Source: JBGAPI01 sp044221335 (GTDB lineage Bacteria > Pseudomonadota > Gammaproteobacteria > Xanthomonadales > Ahniellaceae). From it: DNA of 64,000 nucleotides. The position numbers and the translations under genes are program-made. Positions 49,431 to 58,647 of this stretch are shown one piece after another. The stretch spans positions 1-64,000 of the forward strand of contig JBGAPI010000023.1 of NCBI GenBank assembly GCA_044221335.1, given 5' to 3'. Below the pieces are notes generated by a model, which was not told where the DNA came from, did no database searches, and saw nothing but the letters and a program-made list of their open reading frames with translations. Each line of letters starts with the position of its first letter. The first letter of the stretch is position 1.

Positions 49431-50072
49431 TCAGCCGGTCTTGGCGCGGAACCGGCAAAGGTCGCGGACGACGCACGCGCTGCATTTCGGCGATCGGGCC
49501 ACGCACACGTAGCGGCCGTGGAGGATCAGCCAGTGGTGCGCGTCCTTCCGGAAGTCCTCGGGCACGCGCTTCAGCAGTTGCTGTTCGACCGCGAGCGGGG
49601 TCTTGCCGGCGGCGAGGCCGGTGCGGTTGGCGACGCGGAAAATGTGGGTGTCGACCGCGATGGTCGGCTCGCCGAAGGCGGTGTTCAGCACGACGTTCGC
49701 GGTCTTGCGGCCGACGCCGGGCAGCGCTTCCAGCGCCGCACGATCGCGCGGGACCTCGCCGCCGTGCAGCTCGAGCAGCAGGCGACAGGTCGCGATCACG
49801 TTCTTCGCCTTGGCGTTGAACAGGCCGATGGTCGCGATGTAGCGCTTCAGGCCGTCCTCGCCGAGCGCGAGGATTGCCGCCGGCGTGTTGGCGACGGGGT
49901 AGAGCTTGCGGGTGGCCTTGTTGACGCCGACGTCGGTCGCCTGCGCCGAGAGGATCACCGCGACCAGGAGCTCGAACGGCGTCGTGTAGTCGAGCTCGGT
50001 CGTGGGCCTGGGATTGAGGTCGGCGAGGCGGCGGAAGAACTCCGCGCGATCGGCGAGTGGCATGCTGCTCAT
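49431..50072 (-). CDS. nth: Endonuclease III
   Basis: 213 residues. The DNA glycosylase/AP lyase removes oxidised pyrimidines. The helix-hairpin-helix is LPGVGRKTANVVLNTAFG, with the catalytic Lys of GRKTA and the catalytic Asp in VDTHIFRVANR. The C-terminal [4Fe-4S] ligands are C-x6-C-x2-C-x5-C (CVARSPKCSACVVRDLC). Its ATG overlaps the stop of the rnfB-like gene, an arrangement common in gammaproteobacteria where rnf genes precede nth. Confidence 0.98.
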   Translation of the reverse strand: MSSMPLADRAEFFRRLADLNPRPTTELDYTTPFELLVAVILSAQATDVGVNKATRKLYPVANTPAAILALGEDGLKRYIATIGLFNAKAKNVIATCRLLLELHGGEVPRDRAALEALPGVGRKTANVVLNTAFGEPTIAVDTHIFRVANRTGLAAGKTPLAVEQQLLKRVPEDFRKDAHHWLILHGRYVCVARSPKCSACVVRDLCRFRAKTG

Positions 50073-50701
50073 GGCGGTCCAGCCGGGTTGCGGTTGCGCG
50101 CGCGCGCGAGTGCCGCGGCGATCGCGGCCTTCTTCGCGGCGGCGCCATCGTCCGTCGCGGCGCGCTCGGAAAGGCGCCGCTCGCGATCGGCGAGTTCGCG
50201 TGCGAGGCGCTCGCGGCGCGCGTCATGGCGACGGCGCCAGTGCGCGGAGGTCGGGCGACGCGCGCTGGCGGTGGCCGGGAAATCGACGGCGGCGGTCTCC
50301 ATCCGGATGCAGTCGACGGGGCAGGGCGGAAGGCAGAGCTCGCAGCCGTTGCATTCGGCCGCGAGCACGCTGTGCATGCGCTTCGAGGCGCCGACGATGG
50401 CGTCGACCGGACAGGCCTGGATGCAATGCGTGCAGCCGATGCAGGTCGCTTCGTCGATCACGGCGACGCGCTGCGGACGCTGCACGCCGTGCTCCGGTGA
50501 CAGCGGAAGGACCTCGGTGCGCAACAGGCGGGCCAGCTCGCGGATGCCGACGTCACCGCCGGGCGGGCACTGGTTGATCGGCGCCGCGCCGGTCGCGATC
50601 GCTTCGGCATACGGCCGGCAGCCGTCGAACGTGCACTTGCGGCACTGCGTCTGCGGCAGCAACCGGTCGATCGCCGCGGCGCGGCGCTCGACCCTGTTCA
50701 A
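50069..50701 (-). CDS. rnfB: RnfB-like ferredoxin protein
   Basis: About 210 residues if translation begins at the TTG giving MNRVERRAAAIDRLL. ATGs at 50806 and 50833 are in frame, but their extra coding crosses a GTAGGAGC repeat and a hairpin, so they look non-coding. The N-terminal Fe-S domain has LLPQTQCRKCTFDGCRPYAE and the proximal Cys of NQCPPGG, as in RnfB. Two [4Fe-4S] ferredoxin motifs follow: CIGCTHCIQACPVDAI and CNGCELCLPPCPVDCI. No membrane helix. The rest of an Rnf complex is absent here. This matches the stand-alone RnfB of xanthomonads, which may supply electrons to the Nth cluster or other proteins; that is inference. Confidence 0.88.
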   Translation of the reverse strand: MNRVERRAAAIDRLLPQTQCRKCTFDGCRPYAEAIATGAAPINQCPPGGDVGIRELARLLRTEVLPLSPEHGVQRPQRVAVIDEATCIGCTHCIQACPVDAIVGASKRMHSVLAAECNGCELCLPPCPVDCIRMETAAVDFPATASARRPTSAHWRRRHDARRERLARELADRERRLSERAATDDGAAAKKAAIAAALARARNRNPAGPP

Positions 50702-50807
50702 CCGGGGCGAGTAGGAGCCGGCGCGGCGGATGAAGGAAACCCTTGAATCGAATTCAAGCGCCTGGGTCGCGCGTCGCGCTATCCGGAGTGCGACACGCCG
50801 AGGCATG

Positions 50808-50828
50808 GGGACGGCGGCACGCCGTCCC
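50808..50828 (-). terminator. Hairpin directly after metG
   Basis: GGGACGGC-GGCAC-GCCGTCCC, an 8-bp stem extendable by AT pairs, begins 2 bases after the metG stop. No T-run follows. It supports an rnfB start further downstream rather than coupling to metG. Confidence 0.5.
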
Positions 50829-50829
50829 A

Positions 50830-52971
50830 TCATTTGACCCGCATGCCGGGTTGGGCGCCGCTGTCCGGCGCCAGCAGGAAGGGGCCGCCGCGCTCGTCGC
50901 TCGCGGCCAGCACCATGCCCTCGGACAGGCCGAAGCGCATCTTGCGCGGCGCCAGGTTCGCGACCATCACGGTCAGCCGTCCGACCAGCGTCGCCGGGTC
51001 GTAGGCCGACTTGATGCCGGCGAAGACCTGACGCTGTTCGGTACCGAGATCGAGCGTGAGGCGCAGCAGCTTGTCGGCTTCCGGTACGGCTTCCGCGGCG
51101 GCGATGCGGGCGATGCGCAGGTCGACCTTGGTGAAATCGTCGATCCCGATGTGGGTCGGAGCGGCGGGAGCCGCGGCCGCTGTCGCCGCCGGAGCGGCGG
51201 AAGCCCGAGCCTCCCTCGCGCCGACTGCCGCGCTTGCCGGAGCCTCGCTCTTCGTCTTCGCCTTCGGCGGGGCGGGGGCGGCGCTCGCGGCGGCCGCCGC
51301 TCCCGCGATCGCCGCGAGATCTTCCTTGCTTGCTTCGACCATCGCCGCGACCGCCTTCGGGTCGACCCGGGTGATCAGATGCTCGAACTTGCCGACCTGC
51401 GTCGGCAGTCGATCCAGCTGCCGCCAGGACGACGGCAGCGGCGGCGCATCGAGGAACAGCGCATGGGCGGCCGCGGCGAGCTTCGGGACGATCGGGGCAA
51501 GGCGGGCGTTGAGCACGTAGAACGCGGTCAGCACATCGGAACAGACGGCGTGCAACTCCTCGCGCTTGTCCGGATCCTTGGCCAGCTGCCAGGGCTTGGC
51601 TTCGTCCCAGCGGCGGTTGATCACGTCGGCGGCTCCCATGACCTCGCGCACGACGGCCGCGAAATCGTTGCGATCGTAGAGTTCCGTGCATCCGGTGGTC
51701 TGGGTCAGCGCGACGTCGGTGCAGGCGCGGTCGGCCGGCGTCACCGGCGCGCGCAGGGCACCCCCGAAATGCTGGCTGACGAAGCCCGCGGCGCGGCTCG
51801 CGATGTTCACGAACTTGCCGACCAGGTGCGAGTTCACCCGTTCCTCGAAGGTCTTGAGGTCGAGGTCGACGTCGTCGACGGTGCCGGAGGACATCGTCGC
51901 GAAGTAGTAGCGCAGGTAGTCGGGATTGAGATGATCGAGGTAGGTGCGCGCCTGGATGAAGGTGCCGCGCGACTTCGACATCTTCGCACCGTTGACCATG
52001 AGATAGCCGTTGACGTGCAGCCGGGTCGGCGTGCGGAAGCCCGCGCCGTGCAGCATCGCGGGCCAGAACAGGCCGTGGAAGTTGATGATGTCCTTGCCGA
52101 TGAAGTGGTGCATCTCGTAGCCGCTGTCGGGCGCGAGGACGTCGTCGAACGCGAGCGGCGCACCCTTGCCGGCGCAATGCACCTTCAACGCCGCGAGGTA
52201 GCCGATCGGCGCGTCCAGCCAGACGTAGAAATACTTGCCGGAGGCGCCGGGGATCGGGAAGCCGAAGTAGGGCGCGTCGCGCGAGATGTCCCAGTCGCGC
52301 AGGCCGCCCTCGACCCACTCCGACAGCTTCGCCTTCACCGACGGCTGGGCGACGTCGCCCGCCAGCCAGTCGCGCAGGAAGGCTTCGAATTTCGGCAGCT
52401 CGAAGAAGAAGTGCTCGGAATCGCGCAGCTCCGGCGTGGCGCCGGAGACCACCGACTTCGGGTTCTTCAGATCGGTCGGCGCGTAGGCCTTTCCGCAGAC
52501 CTCGCAGTTGTCGCCGTACTGGTCGGCCGAACCGCAGTTCGGGCACTCGCCCTTGATGTAGCGGTCCGGCAGGAACATCGACTTGACCGGATCGTAGAGC
52601 TGCGAGATCGCCCGCGAGGCGATCACGCCGGCGCTCTTCAGGCGGGTGTAGAACAGCTCCGCGAGCTCGCGGTTCTCCGGCGAATGGGTGGTGTGGTAGG
52701 CGTCGTAGGCGATGCCGATGTCGCGGAAATCCGCCTCATGGCTGGCCTGGATCGGCCCGATGAAGGCTTCGGGCGTGATCCCCTGCTTCTCGGCCGCGAG
52801 CATGATCGGCGTGCCGTGGGCGTCGTCCGCGCAGACGAAGTGCACCTCGTTGCCGGCCATGCGTTGCGCGCGGACCCAGATGTCGGCCTGCACGTAGCCG
52901 AGCAGATGGCCGAGGTGGGCGGGGGCGTTGGCGTAGGGCAGGGCGGTGGTGACGAAGATCTTGCGGGGCAT
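50830..52971 (-). CDS. metG: Methionyl-tRNA synthetase
   Basis: 713 residues, class I synthetase. HIGH-type motif HLGH in APAHLGHLLGYVQADIW, zinc knuckle CPNCGSADQYGDNCEVCG, KMSKS in GAKMSKSRGTF, and a C-terminal tRNA-binding (Trbp111/OB) domain from about residue 610 (IGIDDFTKVDLRIARIAAAE). A long Ala-rich linker (~545-605) joins the anticodon domain to the C-terminal domain and is longer than usual. The ATG at 52971 gives MPRKIFVTTALPYANAPAHL, the standard start. Confidence 0.98.
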   Translation of the reverse strand: MPRKIFVTTALPYANAPAHLGHLLGYVQADIWVRAQRMAGNEVHFVCADDAHGTPIMLAAEKQGITPEAFIGPIQASHEADFRDIGIAYDAYHTTHSPENRELAELFYTRLKSAGVIASRAISQLYDPVKSMFLPDRYIKGECPNCGSADQYGDNCEVCGKAYAPTDLKNPKSVVSGATPELRDSEHFFFELPKFEAFLRDWLAGDVAQPSVKAKLSEWVEGGLRDWDISRDAPYFGFPIPGASGKYFYVWLDAPIGYLAALKVHCAGKGAPLAFDDVLAPDSGYEMHHFIGKDIINFHGLFWPAMLHGAGFRTPTRLHVNGYLMVNGAKMSKSRGTFIQARTYLDHLNPDYLRYYFATMSSGTVDDVDLDLKTFEERVNSHLVGKFVNIASRAAGFVSQHFGGALRAPVTPADRACTDVALTQTTGCTELYDRNDFAAVVREVMGAADVINRRWDEAKPWQLAKDPDKREELHAVCSDVLTAFYVLNARLAPIVPKLAAAAHALFLDAPPLPSSWRQLDRLPTQVGKFEHLITRVDPKAVAAMVEASKEDLAAIAGAAAAASAAPAPPKAKTKSEAPASAAVGAREARASAAPAATAAAAPAAPTHIGIDDFTKVDLRIARIAAAEAVPEADKLLRLTLDLGTEQRQVFAGIKSAYDPATLVGRLTVMVANLAPRKMRFGLSEGMVLAASDERGGPFLLAPDSGAQPGMRVK

Positions 52972-53071
52972 CGGGACGTCCTTGGGCGAACGCTCATTAT
53001 GTCATCGCGGTCGATTTCGCTGCGCGAAATCGAACTTCAAAGCGCGATTTGGCATGGCGTCGGGGAATCGC

Positions 53072-53185
53072 CCGTCATTGCGAGGAGGAGCACAGCGACG
53101 ACGAAGCAATCCAGTGCCTTTGCTCTTGCTCTGGCGGCGACAAGAGCAAAGGCGCTGGATTGCTTCGCTGGGCTCGCAATGACGG
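53072..53185. repeat. Long palindromic repeat, copy 2 (CGTCATTGCGAG family)
   Basis: CCGTCATTGCGAGGAGGAGC at the left and GCTCGCAATGACGG at the right are inverted. AAGCAATCCAGTGCCTTTGC and its inverse lie inside, around a central GGCGGCGA. 114 bases between metG and hrpA, with the same ends and inner AAGCAATCCAG core as the copy at 23638. Confidence 0.9.
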
Positions 53186-53198
53186 GGCGGGGGGCAGG

Positions 53199-53228
53199 AA
53201 AAATCCGCGCGACGGCGCGCGTCGCGCG
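53199..53228 (-). terminator. Rho-independent terminator of hrpA
   Basis: On the minus strand CGCGCGAC-GCGCGCC-GTCGCGCG is followed by GATTTTT. An 8-bp perfect stem with a T-run, 2 bases after the hrpA stop. Confidence 0.75.
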
Positions 53229-53230
53229 CC

Positions 53231-56200
53231 CTACGTCCCGCGCAGGTCCTGGACGATGCGGCGCAACCGTTTCTGGCTGACCGGCTCCGCCGTGCCGACT
53301 TCCTGCGCGAACAACTGCACCCGGTACTCCTCGACCAGCCAGCGCAGGCGATCGAGCGCCTCGCTGGAACTGCCGCGGCGGGCGAGATCGGCGTGCGCCT
53401 GGCTGAATTCGGCGACATCGAGCATCCGTGCCTGATCCTTCGCCGGATCCTGCTGCAGGCGCTCGACGCGCAACTGCATGGCCTTGAGATAGCGCGGCAA
53501 CTCGGTCAGGCGCGCGAGCGGCAGTTCGCGGGCGAAGCCCGGGTAGACCAGTGCGGCGAGCTGGCTGCGCAGGTCGTCGTAGTTGGCCCGGGCGTAACCC
53601 ATCAGCGGGGGCGTCAATTTCGGCGCCACCGCCGCGTAGAGGATGCCGACCTCGTCGATCCGACGGGCGCGTTCGACGCCGGCGGCGAAGAGTTCCCGAC
53701 CGAGTTCGGCGAGCGCCTGCTCGAACGCGGCGCGGCTGCGCAGCGTGTCGAGGCGCGGTGCGGCGACGTCGAGGAGCGCGGCCTCGACGATGTCCTCGCG
53801 CAGCGCATCCGGCGAGGCCACCGCGCTGTAGGCGAGCGCGGTCTTCGCCGACAGCGGCAGCTGCTTCTTCGCCGATTTCAGCTTCTCCGCGAGATTCATC
53901 CGCAGCAGCCGGAGCGCGCCGCCGCGGTGCGCGGTCCGCGCCTCGTCCTCGCGATCGAACACGCGGATCGCGACGCTCGCGCCTTCGTCGACCAGGGCCG
54001 GGAACGCGGCGACGCCGGCCTCGGTGTCGACCCGCTCCGGGATCCGGTCGAGCTCGAAGCGGGTGAGGCCGGAGCGCGCCAGGTCGCGCGCGGCGAGCCC
54101 GGCGAAGGCTTCCCGGGCGGCGTCGCCGTGGCGAGTGCGCAGCGCGTCGATATCGCGGCCGCGGTCGAGGGTCGAACCGTCGTTGCCGACCAGGCGCAGG
54201 TTCATCTTCAGGTGGGGCGGCAGCTCGGCGAGATTCCAGATCGCCGGATCGACCTCGACGCCGGTGATCCTCAGCAGTACTGCCGAGAGCCGCGCCGGCA
54301 GGGCGCTCTCGCGATCCTCGGTCGTCATCGCCTCGACCGCCGCGCGGGCGAAGTCCGGGGCCGGCACGAAGTTGCGCCGGAGCGCCTTCGGCAGGCCGCG
54401 GATCAGTTCCGCGACCTTGTCGACCAGCAGGCCCGGGACCAGCCAGTCGAGTCGCCGCGGCGGGATGGCGTTCAGCAGTGCCAGCGGCAGGTCGAGGCTG
54501 ACGCCGTCATCCTCGTGGCCGGGCTCGAAGCGATAGTGCAGGGCGAGACGCTGCGCGCCGACGACGAGCTGTGCCGGGAATTCCGAGGCCGCGCTGGCGC
54601 CGGAGTCGAGCACGTCGGCGAGCGACCACTCGAGGCCGCGGCGGCGCTCGCCGTCGAGGCGGCGGGTCCAGGCGTCCAGTCCGGCGACGCTGGTGATGCC
54701 CGGCTCGATCCGCGCGTCGAGCCAGGCGATCAGCTCGTCCTCGGATTTCAGCAGACCCTGCCGTCGGCGCTTGGCCTCTTCCTCGCGTGCCATGGCGAGC
54801 ACCGCCGTGTTCTTCGCGACGAACGGCGACCGGCAGTCGATGTCGCCGGCGACCAGCGCGTCGCGCAGGAAGATCTTCCGTGCTTCGGCGGGATCGGAGC
54901 CGTCGAACTGCACGCGGCGCTTCTCCGCCAGCACCAGGCCGAACAGGGTCACCTGCTCGTAGGCGAGCACGCGGCCGTCGCGGCGCGACCAGTGCGGATC
55001 GAACTGCCGGCGCTTGACCAGGTGCGCCGCCTGCTGCTCGACCCACAGCGGCTCGACCCGCGCGTTCATCAGTCCGTACAGGCGCGCGGTATCGAGGTAG
55101 ATCGCCGACAGCATCCACGCCGGCGGATGCTTCGCGAGTCCGGAGCCCGGGAAGGGCAGGAAGCGGCGGCCGCGGGTGCCCTGGTACTGGCCCTTCTCGT
55201 CCTTTCGTCCGATCTGGCCGGGAAGACCGGACAGCAGCGCGCGGTGCAGCGGCTCGTCCTCGGCAGGAGTGTCGTTCTGTGCCATCCCGAGATCGGCGGC
55301 GATCAGCAGGAGCTGCCGATGCAGCTCGCGCCACTCCCGCATCCGGAGGAACGAGAGGAAACGCTGCTCGCACCAGTCGCGCAGCTTCGACTGGGTGAGA
55401 TCCTCGTGGGCGACGCGGTAGTCGTCCCAAAGCTTCAGCACCGCGCGGAAATCGGAGTGCTTGTCGGCATAGGCGGCCTGAGCGCGATCAGCAGCCTCGC
55501 GCGCATCGGCCGGACGTTCGCGCGGATCCTGGATCGACAGGAAGGCAGTGAGCACGAGCATCTCGCGCAGACACTTCTGGCGCCCCGCCTCGACCAGCAT
55601 CCGTGCCAGCTTGACGTCGATCGGCAGGCGCGCGAGCTGGCGGCCGGTGTCGGTCAGCGCGCTGCGGTCCTCGCCGAGCGCGCCGAGTTCGACCAGCTGC
55701 TGGTAGCCGTCGGCGACGGCGCGCTCGTTGGGCGGGTCGAGGAAGGCGAAGTCCTCGATCCGGCCGAGCTTCAGGTGCAGCAGCCGCAGGATCACGCCGG
55801 CGAGCGCGGAGCGGGCGAGCTCGGGATCGGCGAACGCAGGCCGCGTCGCGTAGTCGCTCTCCTCGTACAGCCGGTAGCAGACGCCGGGGCCGACGCGCCC
55901 GCAGCGGCCGGCGCGCTGGTTCGCGGAGGAACGCGCGACCGGCTCGATGTGCAGGCGCTGCACCTTCAGCCGGTGCGAGTAGCGGTTGACCCGCGCGGTG
56001 CCGGGGTCGATCACGTAGCGGATCCGCGGCACCGTCAGCGAGGTCTCCGCGACATTGGTCGCGAGAACGATGCGCCGCCCGGTTCCCGGGTGGAAGACGC
56101 GATCCTGTTCCTTCGCCGACAGCCGCGCGTACAGCGCGACCACCTCGGTCGCGCGGAACTTGCGCCGCGCCAGCGCGAGGTGGGCGTCGCGGATCTCGCG

Positions 56201-57097
56201 CTCGCCGGGCAGGAAGACCAGGACATCGCCGTGCGGGTCGGTCCGGCCGATCTCCTCGACCGTCGCCGTGATCTGTGCCGCCAGGCTGGGCTCGCGGCCA
56301 TCCTCGTCGGCCGTTGGCGGCCGGTAGCGCACCTCGACCGGATAGCTGCGACCCTCGACCTCGAGCACCGGCGCGCCGTCGAAATGGGCGGCGAAGCGCG
56401 CGGTGTCGATGGTCGCCGAGGTGACGATCAGCTTCAGGTCGGGGCGGCGCTTCAGCAGCTTCTTCAGGTAGCCCAGCAGGAAATCGACGTTGAGGCTGCG
56501 CTCGTGCGCCTCGTCGACGATGATCGTGTCGTAGCGCGACAGCCAGGGATCGGACTGGATCTCGGCCAGCAGGATGCCGTCGGTCATGAACTTGACCAGC
56601 GCGGCCTCGCCGACCTGCTCGGTGAAGCGCACCTGGAAGCCGACGAGGTCGCCGAGCGGCGTACCGATCTCCTCGGCCACGCGGCGCGCGACGGAGCGTG
56701 CCGCGATCCGGCGCGGCTGGGTGCAGCCGATCATCCCCGACACGCCGCGCCCGGCGGCGAGGCACAGCTTCGGCAGCTGGGTGGTCTTGCCCGAGCCGGT
56801 CTCGCCGGCGATCACCAGCACCGGGTGATTGCGCAATGCTGCGACGATGTCGTCGGCGCGGGCGCTGATCGGCAAGGCCTCGTCGCAGCGCGCGGCCTGT
56901 TCGGCGATCGCCGCATAGCGCAGCTGGCGCTGCTGGCGCTTGCCGCGCGAGCGCTCCAGGTCCGCGCTGAGCGACGCCCAGCGCGCGTCCTCGGGCGCGA
57001 CCCGGGCCTGCTGGAGGCCGCGCAGCCGCGCCCGCAGGCGGCCGTAGTCGGCCGACAGGACTTCGTCGGGGCGGAAGTGGACGGTGGGCGTGGACAT
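53231..57097 (-). CDS. hrpA: ATP-dependent RNA helicase HrpA
   Basis: 1288 residues, full length for HrpA. Walker A GETGSGKT at about 98-105, IGCTQPRRIAARSVARRVAE, the DEAH box in IIVDEAHERSLNVDFLLGYL, SATID, and motif VI QRAGRCGRVGPG. The large C-terminal DUF3418-type region (from ~830) distinguishes HrpA from HrpB. It is a 3'-5' helicase involved in mRNA and stalled-ribosome processing. The TAG stop lies in a GTAGGGCGCGC unit that is part of its terminator. Confidence 0.97.
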   Translation of the reverse strand: MSTPTVHFRPDEVLSADYGRLRARLRGLQQARVAPEDARWASLSADLERSRGKRQQRQLRYAAIAEQAARCDEALPISARADDIVAALRNHPVLVIAGETGSGKTTQLPKLCLAAGRGVSGMIGCTQPRRIAARSVARRVAEEIGTPLGDLVGFQVRFTEQVGEAALVKFMTDGILLAEIQSDPWLSRYDTIIVDEAHERSLNVDFLLGYLKKLLKRRPDLKLIVTSATIDTARFAAHFDGAPVLEVEGRSYPVEVRYRPPTADEDGREPSLAAQITATVEEIGRTDPHGDVLVFLPGEREIRDAHLALARRKFRATEVVALYARLSAKEQDRVFHPGTGRRIVLATNVAETSLTVPRIRYVIDPGTARVNRYSHRLKVQRLHIEPVARSSANQRAGRCGRVGPGVCYRLYEESDYATRPAFADPELARSALAGVILRLLHLKLGRIEDFAFLDPPNERAVADGYQQLVELGALGEDRSALTDTGRQLARLPIDVKLARMLVEAGRQKCLREMLVLTAFLSIQDPRERPADAREAADRAQAAYADKHSDFRAVLKLWDDYRVAHEDLTQSKLRDWCEQRFLSFLRMREWRELHRQLLLIAADLGMAQNDTPAEDEPLHRALLSGLPGQIGRKDEKGQYQGTRGRRFLPFPGSGLAKHPPAWMLSAIYLDTARLYGLMNARVEPLWVEQQAAHLVKRRQFDPHWSRRDGRVLAYEQVTLFGLVLAEKRRVQFDGSDPAEARKIFLRDALVAGDIDCRSPFVAKNTAVLAMAREEEAKRRRQGLLKSEDELIAWLDARIEPGITSVAGLDAWTRRLDGERRRGLEWSLADVLDSGASAASEFPAQLVVGAQRLALHYRFEPGHEDDGVSLDLPLALLNAIPPRRLDWLVPGLLVDKVAELIRGLPKALRRNFVPAPDFARAAVEAMTTEDRESALPARLSAVLLRITGVEVDPAIWNLAELPPHLKMNLRLVGNDGSTLDRGRDIDALRTRHGDAAREAFAGLAARDLARSGLTRFELDRIPERVDTEAGVAAFPALVDEGASVAIRVFDREDEARTAHRGGALRLLRMNLAEKLKSAKKQLPLSAKTALAYSAVASPDALREDIVEAALLDVAAPRLDTLRSRAAFEQALAELGRELFAAGVERARRIDEVGILYAAVAPKLTPPLMGYARANYDDLRSQLAALVYPGFARELPLARLTELPRYLKAMQLRVERLQQDPAKDQARMLDVAEFSQAHADLARRGSSSEALDRLRWLVEEYRVQLFAQEVGTAEPVSQKRLRRIVQDLRGT

Positions 57098-57286
57098 CGG
57101 GGCGCGGATTGTAGGGCGGCGTCTGGCCGGCGTCGCGCGGCGTACGGGCCAGGGCGCGCCGCACGTCGGGCGACCCCCGGCCGCCCTCCCGGGGCGTTCA
57201 GGCCGGGGCGTGCGGGGTGCGCGTTACATGCGGCGGCCTCTGGCCGCCATCCCGGGGCGTTCAGGCGATGGCGCGCAGTGCGCGCC
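57098..57286. repeat. GC-rich intergenic region with GTAGGGCG-type palindromes
   Basis: TTGTAGGGCGGCGTCTGGCC at 57109 and GGCGCGCAGTGCGCGCC at about 57270-57286 are inverted-repeat units. The latter runs into the TAG of the TPR gene. CCCGGGGCGTTCAGGC occurs twice with small changes (~57196-57212 and ~57251-57265). No gene is supported. Confidence 0.6.
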
Positions 57287-58135
57287 CTACGCGAGCTTGT
57301 CCTTCGCCGCCGCGATGTCCAGTGCCTCCATCGCGTCGCGCGGCTTCATCTTGGCGGCCTTCTCGAACGCCGCCGCGGCCGCGTCTTCCTTCTTGTCGCC
57401 GTAGAGCAGCAGCAGCGCGTTGCCGTGCTCGAGGTGGACGATGGGCTGGTCGCCGGAGAGCTTTGCGGCGGCCTTCAGCAGGTCCTCGGCGGTGCTGGCC
57501 TTGGCGCCGTAGGTGAGGCTCGCCAGCATGCCGCCGACCTTGCCGACGATCTCGGCGTGATAGAGCGCCAGCGCGAGATGCGCCTCGGCGTGCTTCGGCG
57601 ACAGCTTCAGGGTCTTGTCGAGGGACTCCTTCACCTTGCCGGCGATGCCCTGCGACAGCGCCTTGGCGACCGACAGCAGCTGCGAATAGCGGCCCAGCGC
57701 GAAGGCGCGGAAATAGTGGTGATTGGCTTCGTCGGGAAGGGCCTTGATGGCCTCCTCGGCCCGGCTGGCGACGGCCTCGAAGCGCTTCATCTTCTCGGCA
57801 TCGTCGTCGACGAGGTACGCGGCGTGGATGCCCATGGCCTTGTTCGCGACCGTCGCGCCGAGCACGCCCAGCGCCTCGCCCTGCTCGAAGGCGGAACCGA
57901 AGTCGCCGGCGTGGTAGGCCCGCCACGCATCGGCCAGCTTCGCCGCGATCTTGTCGGCATCGCCGGCCTTGCCGAGCTTGCCGTTGGCCTTCAGGAGCTT
58001 CGCGATCCGCGCCGCGTCGGGGAAGGGCTCCTGGTCGCCGGCATGCAGCTTGGCCCATGCCTTGTCGAGCTTGTCTCCTGCGAAGTCGAAGCCCTTGCCG
58101 GACATCTTGAACGCCGCCCATTTCAACTTCGCCAT
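57287..58135 (-). CDS. TPR-like cytoplasmic protein of unknown function
   Basis: 282 residues, no signal peptide or membrane segment; start at MAKLKWAAFK with AGGAG upstream. Helical TPR-like repeats are visible: GVLGATVANKAMGIHAAYLV, AEEAIKALPDEANHHYFRAF, LDKTLKLSPKHAEAHLALAL, and a last one ending AAKMKPRDAMEALDIA. I do not recognise a named family. It is probably a protein-interaction scaffold. Transcribed towards hrpA but separated by palindromic repeats, so likely an independent unit. Confidence 0.85.
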   Translation of the reverse strand: MAKLKWAAFKMSGKGFDFAGDKLDKAWAKLHAGDQEPFPDAARIAKLLKANGKLGKAGDADKIAAKLADAWRAYHAGDFGSAFEQGEALGVLGATVANKAMGIHAAYLVDDDAEKMKRFEAVASRAEEAIKALPDEANHHYFRAFALGRYSQLLSVAKALSQGIAGKVKESLDKTLKLSPKHAEAHLALALYHAEIVGKVGGMLASLTYGAKASTAEDLLKAAAKLSGDQPIVHLEHGNALLLLYGDKKEDAAAAAFEKAAKMKPRDAMEALDIAAAKDKLA

Positions 58136-58647
58136 GGCCTGCTCCTGTCGGGGTGGCCGAAGGATCGGGGAGCGGGGCGGCAAGATCAAGCGCGCGGCCT
58201 GCGCGGCTTCATTTCCGGTCGGCGTGCGTGGGCGCCTTCGCTCCGATCGGCGGCGCGGAAGAAGGATCCAGGGCCCAGGGTCCAGGGCCCAGGGCCGAGG
58301 GCGAGGGCGAGGATAATCCTCCGTCTTTGCGGAGAGGAGCGCCGCGACGAGGTAGCAATCCGGCGCCTACTCTCCTGGTCTGCCGCGACGAAGCGCGCTT
58401 CGTCGATCGTCGTCCTTCCCGACGACGATCCGACCTCGGAGACGCGATCCGCACGCCAGCCTCGCCCCGGACTGGGCCTTCTTCCAGCGCAGATCGACGA
58501 AGCGACGACCGTTCACCGGCGATGACATTTCGACGATGCGATCCATACGCCGCCGTAGTGTGATTGCTCAGCGCGGCCCGCACAGAATCCCATCAAGCCA
58601 TCCCGGCGGAAATGATCGGGCTGCACGAGGCCCACAGGAGAAACGAC
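58136..58647. other. Intergenic region with a GGGCNNA array and a decayed CATTGCGAG palindrome
   Basis: At 58268-58313 the plus strand carries CAGGGCCCAGGGTCCAGGGC followed by CCAGGGCCGAGGGCGAGGGC units. At 58321-58367 the text CCGTCTTTGCGGAGAGGAGC ... GAGGTAGCAATCCGGCGCC looks like the left half of the long palindrome family with several mutations. A CGAAGCGCGCTTCG hairpin follows at 58389. The phasin promoter should lie near 58560-58640. No gene seen. Confidence 0.55.

Noticed and set aside
50702..50833. Longer rnfB starting at ATG 50833 overlapping metG, or at ATG 50806
   Set aside because: The added sequence crosses a GTAGGAGC repeat and the metG 3' hairpin and does not resemble RnfB; a TTG start at 50701 gives a family-like N terminus. 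Not fully settled.
53393..58525. A 1710-codon plus-strand open frame opposite hrpA and the TPR gene
   Set aside because: Antisense shadow crossing two real genes and repeats; no recognisable domain. hrpA is unambiguous on the other strand.
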